Below, in pieces: positions 43,640 through 53,865 of a DNA stretch of 64,000 bases. The notes beneath the pieces are model-generated. The model worked only from the letters and a program-made list of their open reading frames with translations, ran no database searches and was not told the origin of the DNA. Both the position numbers and the translations under genes were made by a program. Position 1 is the first letter of the stretch. Each line of letters begins with the position of its first letter. Source of the stretch: Notolepis coatsorum (taxonomy: Eukaryota > Chordata > Actinopteri > Aulopiformes > Paralepididae); contig OZ020594.1 of the NCBI GenBank assembly GCA_963971535.1, positions 114,782,418 through 114,846,417 of the forward strand, read 5' to 3'.

Positions 43640-44847
43640 GAAACAATAAACTGGACGACATCCGAGCAAGGATTCAATACCAAAGAGACGTTAGAGACTG
43701 TAACGTTCTCTGCTTCACCGAGACGTGGTTGACGCCGGACGTCCCAGACCACGCCATACAACCGGCCGATCACTTCTTCATCCACCGCAAGGACAGATCA
43801 GCATTGTCCGGCAAACAGCGTGGAGGAGGTATTGCCTTCATGTTTAACAACAATTGGAGCGATCCAGCTAACGTGAAGGAATTATCGAACCACTGCTGCC
43901 CAGACCTGGAATATATAACCATCAAGTGTTGTCCTTTCTTCCTCCCGAGGGAGTTAACGGCGATCGTCCTGGTCGGAGTGTATATTCCACCGCAAGCCAG
44001 CAATAATGTCGTGCTCTCCAGACTCCACGACGAGGTAAATAGAATCCAAGCGGCGAACGTTAACGCCGCCATTATAGTGGTGGGTGATTTCAATAGCGCC
44101 AATCTGAGAAAGGTCTTACCTGACTTCTATCAGCATGTGACTTGTAACACCAGAGGCGGTAACATCCTCGATCACTGCTACATGCAATTCAAGGGTGGCT
44201 ACAAGGCTCATTCTGCTAGTGGCTTTGGTAAGTCAGATCACGCGGCCATTTTTCTTTCACCAAAGTACAAACAGAGAATCAAAAGCACTCCTGTAGTCTC
44301 GCGAGAGGTGCAGAAATGGGATTTGACGTCAGAGGAGACGCTCCAGGCTGCGTTTGACTGCACAGACTGGAGCGTGTTCCGCGACACAGATAACATTCAT
44401 GTCTACACGGAGACAGTGCTGGACTATGTTCGTACTTTGGTGGAAGAAACAATCCCCACTACCACAATGAGAGTTTACCCAAATCAAAAACCCTGGGTAG
44501 ACAAATCCGTCCGTGAAGCTCTGAGAGCGCGCACCAAAGCATACAACGATGGCCTAGTGGCAGGCAACATGAATGACCACAAGGTGGCGCGATACAACGT
44601 AAGGAGGACAGTGACAGAGGCCAAACGGCGCTACAAGGATAAAATTGAACTCCAGTTTGAACAGGCTGACTCTAGAGCTATGTGGCAGGGGCTCAAAACG
44701 ATGACAGACTACAAAGGCGCCTCCCTCAAACTGAACAGTGACATCTCCTTAGCAAATGACCTCAATACCTTCTATGCGAGGTTTGATGCTGGTAATAACA
44801 ACACCAGCCCACAAGCCACGGCAATGGGGGGGGGGGTCTGCTGCTGA
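43640..44847 (+). pseudogene. LINE ORF2 N-terminal part: apurinic-like endonuclease
   Basis: The frame is open from the truncated 5' end (KLDDIRARIQYQRDVRDCNV). It shows CFTETWL (catalytic Glu), GGGIAFMFNN, GVYIPPQ, VVGDFNSAN (Asp/Asn) and GKSDHAAIF (the SDH motif), followed by the linker to the RT. The endonuclease nicks genomic DNA to prime reverse transcription. The extreme N-terminus with its first catalytic Asn is missing because of 5' truncation. The frame ends at TGA 44845-44847, just after the poly-G run, where one frame change would rejoin the RT frame. The next frame overlaps by about 90 bases. Confidence 0.88.
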
Positions 44848-46243
44848 TGGAAACTCAGTGTTCAGGGTAACAGAGCATGAGGTGAGGCGGACCTTTAAAA
44901 AAGTGAAGGCAGCAGGTCCGGACGGCATCCCCGGCCGCGTCCTAAAAGTCTGTGCCGACCAACTGGCCCCGGTATTCACTGACATATTTAACCTGTCCTT
45001 AGAACAGGCTGTCATCCCCACCTGCCTGAAGAAGTCCACTATTATCCCTGTACCCAAAAAATCCAAGCCTGCTTGCCTCAACGACTACCGCCCTGTAGCT
45101 CTCACCTCCATAGCCATGAAGTGCTTTGAGAAGCTAGTAAAGGGCTACATCTGCTCCTCCCTCCCCATCAACATGGACCCCCTGCAATTTGCATACCGCC
45201 CCAACAGGTCCACGGAGGACGCCATAGCCCATGTGCTGCACACAGCAGCATCACACCTGGACAAGAGGCAGGGGAACTATGTGAGAATGCTATTCATCGA
45301 CTACAGCTCGGCATTCAATACCATAGTCCCCTCCATACTCATAGCCAAGCTCAGGGACCTGGGCTTGAACTATGACCTCTGCCAGTGGGTCTTGGACTTC
45401 CTGACGGGCAGACCCCAGGTGGTGAGAGCAGGCAACTGCACCTCCTCATCCATCACCCTCAACATAGGGGCCCCCCAGGGCTGTGTTCTGAGTCCCCTCC
45501 TCTACTCCCTGTACACACACGACTGTGTGGCTCAGCGGAGTAGCAATACAATCATCAAATTTGCTGACGACACAGTGGTGGTGGGCCTGATCTCTGCCAA
45601 CGACGAGAGGGCCTACCTGGAAGAGGTCAAGGTCCTGGCGGGATGGTGCCAGGAAAACAGCCTCTCCCTGAACGTCAGCAAAACAAAGGAGATGATTGTG
45701 GACTTCAGGAGGTCGGGGGTCAAGGACTACAGCCCCCTCAGCATCGACGGGGCACCGGTTGAGAGAGTCAACAGCTTTAAGTACCTCGGAGCCTACATAT
45801 CCGAGGACTTGACATGGACCACACACATTGACAGTGTTGTGAAGAAGGCACGACAACACCTCTACTTCCTCAGGCGCCTAAGGAAGTTCCAAGTCAGTCA
45901 GAAGATCCTTAAGAACTTCTACTCATGTACAATAGAGAGCATCCTGACTGGCAACATCACCTCCTGGTTTGGGAATAGCACTGCACAAGACCGAAGCAGA
46001 CTACAAAGAGTGACACGTTCAGCCGAACGCACAATTGGAGGGGGGCTCCCCACCCTCCAGAACATTTACAACAAGCGTTGCAGGGGCAAGGCTAAGAGAA
46101 TCATTAAAGACTCCAGTCACCCGAACAACTGCCTCTTTGAACTGCTGCGGTCAGGCAAGCGATACCGGAGTCTCAAGGCGAGCACAGAAAGACTCAGAAG
46201 AAGCTTCTATCCCCAGGCCATCAGGCTGCTAAACGAACAATGA
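44842..46243 (+). pseudogene. LINE ORF2 C-terminal part: reverse transcriptase
   Basis: RT motifs appear in order: [60 protein letters not shown] (motif A), [19 protein letters not shown], and [10 protein letters not shown] with an intact FADD motif. The thumb and C-terminal domain follow ([34 protein letters not shown]). It ends RLLNEQ at 46243. The open frame starts earlier (44756) but the residues before the poly-G run belong to the other frame's protein. All catalytic residues are present, so apart from the G-run frameshift and the 5' truncation this copy is well preserved. Confidence 0.9.
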
Positions 46244-46727
46244 ACACTACACAACAACAACCATCAAACGCACATAGCACACACATCCACACGCACACTC
46301 TCACTTTAAACAAACACACTGTAGCACCCACTCCACACACTTTATAGCACACACTCACTTTAAACAAACACACTGTAGCACCCACTCCCCACACTTTATA
46401 TTTATTGATGAAGGATTGCACTACAACTCGTACACCTTACTGTAAATTGTACCTAAATTGTACCTCATCCCATTTCTGCTTTGCACTATATAGTACTGTA
46501 CATTAGTACACTGCATAGTATTGTATATTATATGGTAACTCAGAACATTGTACATATGTCTATACCGAACACTGTGACCTTTTTCTTCTTCTAAATTACA
46601 TGCTATACTATGTTATTTGATACTATCTTGCCTAGCACAGTCTCTGGAGCGTAACAGTAAGAAGCATTTTGTATGAAAGTATTCTGTACTTCTGTATGAC
46701 AACTATTAAAGAAACTTGAAACTTGGT

Positions 46728-47151
46728 TGTCCGACCCTTGCGTATTGTCACCACCGGGCTGCAGCAGCCCACACACACACAATATCGTAGCCTAGGCTGC
46801 CTATAATAATGCGCAGACTGGGGCTGCTGGTTTGGGTCGGCATAGCCTCGCCTGGCCTTACATACCGCCGCCTATGGTATGAAATTAATCGAAATTAAAA
46901 ATTAAAACGAATATTTTTAAACTTTTTTTTTAAATTCTTTTTTTTAATGTTGTGGGACTTGTACAGCACTTTGTTCAACTTTGTCAGTGCTGTAAAGTTT
47001 AAACCTTTTTAAATCTTATACAAACAAAACACTTTGCTTTCATGAAATATTGTAAGCCGTCATTTGAGGCTTTATAAAAGCAGCACAATGAACACAAATC
47101 TGTCAGTGCCGAGTCCGACCTCATCTTAAATAACAAACAGTCCTTTGAGCT
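46728..47151. other. duplicated non-coding block before the 44-bp minisatellite, arm 2
   Basis: It corresponds to 32276-32647. A sub-block TTGTAAGCCGTCATTTGAGG to AATAACAAACAG also occurs at 50241-50342. Confidence 0.7.
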
Positions 47152-47535
47152 CAGCCTTCAGAGCCAGGCCCCACAGTACCTCTCAGAGCCACGCTCAGCC
47201 TTCAGAGCCAGGCCCCACAGTACCTCTCAGAGCCACGCTCAGCCTTCAGAGCCAGGCCCCACAGTACCTCTCAGAGCCACGCTCAGCCTTCAGAGCCAGG
47301 CCCCACAGTACCTCTCAGAGCCACGCTCAGCCTTCAGAGCCAGGCGCCACAGTACCTCTCAGAGCCACGCTCAGCCTTCAGAGCCAGGCCCCACAGTACC
47401 TCTCAGAGCCACGCTCAGCCTTCAGAGCCAGGCCCCACAGTACCTCTCAGAGCCACGCTCAGCCTTCAGAGCCAGGCCCCACAGTACCTCTCAGAGCCAC
47501 GCTCAGCCTTCAGAGCCAGGCGCTACAGTACCTCT
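47152..47535. repeat. 44-bp minisatellite, arm 2, about 9 copies
   Basis: It has the same unit as 32648-33123 with fewer copies, ending in CGCTACAGTACCTCT directly before the hAT-like terminus. The 147-codon ORF is an artefact. Confidence 0.95.
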
Positions 47536-47785
47536 TAGTGTTGTCAAAAATATCGAAAAATCTATACATATCGATTCTGAATATTTAAAACGGTTTCAAT
47601 ACTAATTTCCCGAAATATCGATATTTAATTATTCATTTTTTTTTGTATAAGGAAGTTGCATTGTTCATTTCAATACCTGTAATAGTACAGTAGTCCACAC
47701 ACACACGTGCATTCAGTTAAGTCGGAATATGACTGTAATACAAACAGTTCAGTTTGTCAGGTACATGCAACACAGATTAGTGTTT

Positions 47786-48449
47786 TAGTGTCGTCACGAT
47801 ACTGGAATTTCGACTTCGATATGATACCTTGAAAAGTATCGATACTTTCGATACTTTCAATACCAAAAAAAAAAAATTATAATTTTTTTTTTATTATAAT
47901 ATATATATATATATTTTTTTAACAAATTTTGCTTTTGTTGCTGGTTGATTCTCCTCAGCTTCTCTCTGGTACTATACGAGAAGATAAATACACTTTTAAA
48001 ACCCTTTGTTTATCTTTAGATCAGAGAGAGAGAGAGAGAGAGAGAGTAGTTGTGTCGAGTTCATGCGTGTACTAGTGTAGTGGGCTCGGCTTGACGTTAC
48101 TCCGTTTCCATGAAGTAATAGGTGGCCAGCTAGCTAGCATTAAGCTAACGGAGGAACGACAGCTAACGTTAGCTAATAATAGCGTTGTTTACAAACTGAA
48201 GACAGGGCTGCGCTGCCCGGCTGTGAGGGGGAGGAGGCTGCAGCAGCTTGTGTCTGTTGCTCTGAGCGAGGAGGAGGAGGCGGAAGGGCAAGGCTCTGGC
48301 AGCGCGTCTGTCTGTCAACAACTTGCGGGAGCAAGCCAGCTGGTACCGATACTGCAGAAAGTATCGGTACTTCGGGAAATGAGTATTGAAGCCGTTTTAA
48401 ATATTCAGTATCGATATGTATCGATACTTCGATATTTTTGACAACACTA
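47786..48449. mobile_element. hAT MITE of the same family inserted into its relative (TSD CAGTGTTT, degraded on the left)
   Basis: It starts TAGTGTCGTCACGATAC and ends ATATTTTTGACAACACTA. The right duplication is CAGTGTTT (48450-48457) and the left retains AGTGTTT (47779-47785). Arm 1 shows the uninterrupted ATTACAGTGTTTACATC at 33355. Its right end is the reverse complement of the outer element's left end, so a family member inserted in opposite orientation. The GC-rich centre (48180-48340) with an open frame is not a recognisable protein. Confidence 0.9.
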
Positions 48450-48513
48450 CAGTGTTTACATCTGTCTGCTTGAGAAAATACCATGTTCTGCAATAAAAAT
48501 GATTGAAGTGAGA

Positions 48514-48612
48514 TAGTGATGCACGATATATCGGCCGCCGATATAATATCGGCCGATATGGCCGTTTTTTTACACATCGGTATCGGTCCGATATCAAGAT
48601 AGGGCCGATATT

Positions 48613-48646
<34 letters not shown>

Positions 48647-48890
48647 CTTTTTTTTTCTTCTTTTTACATGTTTTGGCCTTAAATAGTTTCAAAATATCAG
48701 TCATTTCTGAAAATAAGTTACAAAAGTAAAAAAAATATGCGTTTTGGAAAATAGCTCTTTATTTGATTATCATAAAAAAGTGTTTTCTATACAGAGATAT
48801 CGACATCGGTAAATATCGGTATCGGCCAGAACAGCAATATTAATATCGGTTATCGGTATCGGCCATAATTTTCACATCGGTGCATCACTA
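48514..48890. mobile_element. 377-bp hAT MITE with TSD AAGTGAGA
   Basis: The ends TAGTGATGCACGATATATCGG and (reverse) TAGTGATGCACCGATGTG are flanked by AAGTGAGA at 48506-48513 and 48891-48898. Arm 1 has the unoccupied site GATTGAAGTGAGATGAAC at 33409. It contains a T-run of about 29 bases. Confidence 0.96.
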
Positions 48891-49686
48891 AAGTGAGATG
48901 AACAGTTATTTTTAAATGTGTGATCTAAAGATAAACAAAGGGTTTTAAAAGTGTTATATTTATCTTCTCTTATAGTACGAGAGAGAAGTTGAGGAGAATC
49001 AACCAGCAACAAAAGCAAAATGTATAAATTAATTTTTTTTAAACATTTTAAGATTGAACCTTTTTCCCCGTGGTATCGAAAATGGTATTGAATATCGATA
49101 CTTTTCAAGGTATCGTATCGAAGTTAGAAATTCCAGTATTGTGACAACACTAATCCCTTCTATCAATATTATTATTATTGGATACAGGAGTTTGGGTACC
49201 AAGAGCTTCTTCAAGTCGATTCTACAGACGGACTGTTTCTATCATCGGAATTAAATAATTATAATGATAATAAATACGACAATTACGTTTTGCATTTATA
49301 GTCATGACTCAATGAGCAATCTGAGCATTACCGGTCTATGTACAGTACTTCTCTAAGCCGTCTGGCTCACAGTTAACCGACTAGAATAGATTAACGAATT
49401 CCATATAAATCTATAGTTCATTAACGATGCAGCAGCTGATACTGTATACACACACACACACACATACACTGCTGAATAATTCTGTTTTGCCTCAATATAT
49501 ACTGTATATATAATTCTGTTTTGCCTCAATATACAGTATATATAATATATTGATGCAAAACAGAATTATTCAGCAGTGTGTTGTGCGTGCACGCGCTGCG
49601 GTGGGCAGGAGCGTGCAACAAGATGGTATATAAATATGGTATATTAATTTAATACCTAGTGTGCTGTGTGATGACAATACATTTGT

Positions 49687-50169
49687 CAGTGGCCCCGGTC
49701 AGCGGCCCCGGTCAGCGGCGCGCAGCGAGGACTTTGCTGTAGATGAGTAACGTTACAGAACCCACACAGGTCTGCATGCATGATGAAGACGCACATATTG
49801 AAATACACATGCTCAGATTAGCCCATCTGATCCAACACTAAACGACACGAGACAAGTGCAACACTAGGGGCACACCACCTCTTAATATAATAGGCTCTGT
49901 AATTAGAGCAACGTTGTGCACCTGCTGTGAGAAAAAATGTCCTACCGGAGCCACTGAGCAATAGAGAGACGCAAACTTTTCTGTTTTCAATCATTATTTT
50001 CTTTTGGACAATAAACCTTACAAGCTACATCAGCTGCAGCCTGGACATTCAATTCTGTCAACATCCACAACTTTTGTTACCCGACCCGAGTAGAAAAACA
50101 TCTAAGGTGCATCGTGGCACATTGTCAAAATATTAGCGAATGACAAGCGGCCACTACACATACCTAGAA
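49687..50169. other. unclassified spacer beyond duplication arm 2
   Basis: A short GGCCCCGGTCAGC tandem (two to three units) sits at 49688-49720. No gene was recognised. Confidence 0.4.
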
Positions 50170-50490
50170 CAGGGGTGCCCAACCTTTTTTGAACCAAGAT
50201 CTACTTTTTTATTTACCACCTAGCCCGAGAGCTACCAGCCAAAATTGTATATTGTAAGCCGTCATTTGAGGCTTTATAAAAGCAGCATAATGAGCACAAA
50301 TCTGTCGGTGCCGAGTCCGACCTCATCTTAAATAACAAACAGCATTGCTTGTTGTAGTTAACAAGGAGAGGAAGAGTTGATTTAGCAAAAAAAAATTAAA
50401 AAAATTTAATCAAATTTTATTAATCAAGATCTACTTGAAATCAGCCCGCGATCTACCTGTCGATCGCGATCGACTGGTTGGGCACCACTG
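50170..50490. mobile_element. 321-bp hAT MITE (CAGGGGTGCCCAA ends)
   Basis: The ends CAGGGGTGCCCAACC and GGTTGGGCACCACTG are inverted repeats. Flanking octamers ACCTAGAA and CCATAGAA match at six of eight positions, fitting a decayed TSD. The segment 50241-50342 is shared with the block before the 44-bp minisatellites. Confidence 0.82.
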
Positions 50491-50707
50491 CCATAGAACA
50501 TTAATAAATGAGAAATAATGATAATAGTTACTGTAATTAGGAAAAGCAGGTCTTACCTTAAAATAGAAGCAGATGTTTTGTTTTTTCTTCTGATAAAACG
50601 TGGGGAAAGGTTGATTTGTGCCTGCAGCGGCACCACGCTCCGATGCAAGAATAGCATGCATTTCGCTATCTATTACGCGAATTAGTGAGCAATCATGAAT
50701 CATACAT

Positions 50708-51178
50708 ATTTTTTTTTATCCACTTTTTCTCCCATTTTTCTATTTTTCTCACATCCCAATTTCGTATCGTCCAATTCAACCCTCCCCTGTCTCGAACGCT
50801 GTTTCTTGCCTCCCACAAGCCGGCTGCAATGTGGACGAAGCCATACATTACACGAGTCCCCTCCGATACTCGAGGTAGCAGCCGTCGCATCTTTTCACCT
50901 GCGCGGCGCGATCTTTCAGCGTCAGGGGTCTGCGCTTTGGAGGGACGCCGCCCCCATCGCTTCCTGATTCTACTGCGCAGGCGCACAAACCGACCTGTAG
51001 GAGTCGCTGTCCACAAAATCCGATCCCCACCCATCAGTTTTCCCACCCTCTAATACTGCCAATTGTATTAGTACGGACCACCAGCCAAACTGAAAACAAT
51101 GTGGAGCGCTGGGCTCGAACCCAGCGTCTCCAGCATTGGTGGTGAGTGCCTTGCCCACTGCACCACCTGGCCGCCCGT
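50708..51178 (-). mobile_element. tRNA-derived SINE with 13-bp TSD
   Basis: On the minus strand it starts ACGGGCGGCCAGGTGGTGCA. It has A box-like GTGGTGCAGTGGGCAAGG and B box GGTTCGAGCCC, a unique body, and an A-rich tail (GTGGATAAAAAAAAAT). The duplication ATGAATCATACAT flanks it at 50695-50707 and 51179-51191. SINEs are transcribed by RNA polymerase III and mobilised by LINE enzymes. A more diverged copy is at 58347-58812. Confidence 0.93.
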
Positions 51179-51191
51179 ATGAATCATACAT

Positions 51192-51839
51192 TTAGTAATT
51201 TTACACATTATACATGATGATGATACAGAAAATTGAGAAAAATAGAAATGCATGGCAAACATGCTTGCGGGACACGGAACAACTCATCACTACAGCCCCA
51301 GCATCATACTGTAGCCAGTCTCTTGAAACACCGCTATCTCCAAACTTCCACTCCTCTCGAAACTTTCTTTTGTTAGGTGGTCCCACTCTCGCTGCCGCTT
51401 CTTCACCCATATGGTTCCACATATTTGTAACCCATTTAACGTTATTAATAAGCTAACGTTAGCTAATCGTGATGGCGGATGTAACGTTGGCTCCCTACAG
51501 TGCAAGCAGGCGCTGCAGAAGAAGAGTAGCGGATGTGACGTCGGTAAACAACAAGGATAGATTGACGTGCATTGGGATTGAGATTGGGGGCAACTAAAAA
51601 GGCGACTGTCACCACACCGCAGTTTAAATAATTTTACATGACTATTTTGTTACCCGCCACGTGGCGGACAGACCTCTCAGTGTCACTTGCCAAACCTAAA
51701 ATCTGGCGGGCTCTTAACCTTTCATTAGCAAAATCCATGACATTATCTTAGCAGTGTTTCTCATCTGTTTATCTGACGTACATTATCCTAGCTTAGCTTA
51801 GGAGTCCATGGTAAAGTTGTATTATTTACAGTTTACCAA
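51192..51839. other. unclassified spacer
   Basis: It contains AACGTTAGCTAA and GTGACGTCGG motifs near 51455-51545, as in promoter-like sequence, but no coding exon. Confidence 0.35.
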
Positions 51840-52773
51840 TGTTACGAGCTGGCTCAAGTTCGCAACAAGAAAGGGGAGACACAATTTAAGAAATGACTAA
51901 ATCATTTATTGAATTATACTAATTATCAGCCCATATGAATATCAGTGTGTGGATGAGAGTGTGTGTGCAGCATGAATGTTGTAAGTGTAAAACCAAAGTA
52001 AGTGTCCAAACAAACAAAAGGAACCAAACAGGTGGGGAGATCGACGGAGACTAGAGGAAGCCTCCCTCTATATCCTGACTGGGACACACCGACCCAGGTG
52101 TTCAAGTTTCAAGTTTCTTTATTAGTTGTCATACAAAAGTACAGAATACTTTTATATAAAATGCTTCTTTGTGTTTTGCTCCAGAGATTGTGCTAGATAA
52201 ATATAGATAAGTATAAAATAAGTATAATAAGTATAACAAAAGTCGACAAGTGTTCAATATACAATATACAATGCAGAGTAGAAAAGTAACTGAGTTACAA
52301 TACAATATACAGTACAATGCAGAAATGGGATGAGGTACAATTTAGCTACAATTTACAGTAAGGTGTAATGAGGTATGAGTTGTAGTGCAAATTCTTTACC
52401 AATAAATATAAAGTGTGTTAAGTGTCTAAAGTGGGTGCTGCAGTGAGTTGTTTGTTTAAAGTGAGTGTGTGCGTGTGGATGTGTGTGCTGTGAGTGTATT
52501 TGATGGTTTGTTACGTAGTGTTATTGTCATTTAGCATCCTGATGGCCTGAGGATAAAAGCTTCTTCTGAGTCTCTCTGTGCTTGCCATGAGACTCCGGTA
52601 TCGCTTGCCTGACCGTAGCAGTTCAGGTGTGACCCAATTAGCCTGATTACCCTCCCCCACCGACCCAGGTGTGCCCCAATTAGCCTAATGACCCTCTGCC
52701 AGCTCCCCCCACCAATCCTGTGAAACAGTGACAGAGCAGAGCAAGCAAACAACTGTGGGGGAGGGTCGTCACA
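51840..52773 (-). mobile_element. solo LTR of a second family, carrying a LINE insertion
   Basis: On the plus strand it runs TGTTACGAGCTGG...GGGTCGTCACA, and its sense strand begins TGTGACGACCCTCCCCC. It is flanked by CCAA at 51836-51839 and 52774-52777. A 42-bp-scale tandem (GACCCAGGTGTG...CCAATTAGCC) lies near its right end. Removing the LINE piece leaves about 410 bp. No internal element is attached. Confidence 0.7.
52099..52622 (-). mobile_element. 5'-truncated LINE 3' end inside the solo LTR
   Basis: The minus strand matches the end of the 43622-46727 LINE: the last ORF2 codons ([12 protein letters not shown], GFY/RLLN region near 52540-52620), the 3'UTR and a tail (ACTTGAAACTTGAA). The flanks share CAGGTG, a likely short TSD. 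Confidence 0.85.
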
Positions 52774-52777
52774 CCAA

Positions 52778-53433
52778 ACAATCATTTTTCAATCTTCTGT
52801 AGATGTCCACGATATTTGTATATATTTTTTTGAAATCTTTATTTCATTAATATTGCCTTTTTAGTTGTATTTTCATTTAATTTTGTGTACTTTCTGATGA
52901 GGACGTGGTCTTAGTTTTTCCAATGCGACCCTGGAAACACCACTTGGAAGACAAAAACATCTGATTGGCCAGAAACAACAGCTGCCTGCATCAATAGCCT
53001 ATAAGATGTTTTGCATCAAATTAAATGCAATATCATAGGCTTATATTCATAGATCACAACTATAGCAGTGCATCTGTCTATATATACACCCATGTGTTTT
53101 TCAGTTCTTGTGAAAATCTTCCTGTCAGCCTCCAATTTGTTAGCCTTGGAAAAGAGCACTACCTGTATAGCTGGTTAAGGACTGGTGGTTTTTGCTAGGC
53201 TTTCTGTGTTCCTGATGAATTTCAACTGAAAAGTTAGACCTTTGTTTGTTAGGATGAATGTAAAATGTACTGATATTTCTTTCCTTACTTTCCCCCAAGA
53301 TTGGTCTGAATATGACCACCCCTCCTAGCCTCTCACACCTTGGTTTGAGAGTCTGTTTGGTGGACTGCATGAAACCGTCACAGCTGGACCAGGAGAAGAG
53401 CTGTTTGGACTGCATGGAAACAAGTATGGAAAT
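52778..53433. other. unclassified spacer
   Basis: Overlapping short ORFs exist on both strands around 53140-53500 but none is recognised. No repeat boundary was found. Confidence 0.35.
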
Positions 53434-53690
53434 GTTGACTTTAATCTGTAAACATTATCACTTTATACATTTTTACTTTAATCTAAACATTATGACTTTA
53501 TAAATGTTTACTTTAATCTGTAAACATGACTTTATAAATGTTGACTTTAATCTGTAAACATTATGACTTTAGTCTGATTTTATAAATGTTGACTTTAATC
53601 TCTAAACATTATGACTTTAGTCTGACTTTATGAATGTTGACTTTAATCTCTAAACATTATGACTTTATAAGTGTTGACTTTAAAAGCCTG
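53434..53690. repeat. ~37-bp degenerate tandem repeat
   Basis: The unit contains GACTTTAATCTGTAAACATT, then ATGACTTTATAAATGTT, repeated about six times with deletions. Confidence 0.88.
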
Positions 53691-53865
53691 ACAGGCCCAG
53701 TACTGGGCCGAGATTAATTTCACGTCATAAATCGATCAATACAGTCCGTATTAATTAATGTTGCATTTCTTTTTCAAATGTAGCCAAGAGTAAAGACCCT
53801 AACCCTATCAAAACAGCAGTCAAAGTGTATATTTTCAGCACTGTTTGTTTACCAATGATTTTAAC

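Larger units (their letters stand above)
43622..46727 (+). mobile_element. nearly full CR1/L2-type LINE (5'-truncated)
   Basis: An endonuclease, RT, 3'UTR and tail (ATTAAAGAAACTTGAAACTTGG) are present. The two coding parts are separated by a frameshift at an 11-G run (44826-44836). The 3'UTR has two ~57-bp tandem units with CTTTAAACAAACACACTGTAGC. Truncated copies lie at 61254-62206 (plus) and 52099-52622 (minus). Confidence 0.9.
47536..49152. mobile_element. hAT-like MITE, TAGTGTTGTC family, arm 2, holding two further hAT insertions
   Basis: Its ends match 33124 and 33684. Relative to arm 1 it contains 47786-48449 and 48514-48890 as later insertions. Confidence 0.85.
36303..49686 (+). repeat. 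tandem segmental duplication, arm 2 (enlarged by insertions)
   Basis: This is the partner of 28971-35212. Inserted only in this arm are the BEL element (36422-42081), two hAT copies (47786-48449, 48514-48890) and the LINE at 43622-46727, which replaces the arm 1 segment 30959-32275. Confidence 0.85.

Noticed and set aside
48091..48577. ORFs on both strands in the GC-rich centre of a hAT MITE
   Set aside because: No homology recognised, they run into the element's terminal repeat, and both strands are open.
53140..53503. Possible host exon around 53312-53440
   Set aside because: Short overlapping ORFs on both strands, no recognised protein, and the frame runs into a tandem repeat.
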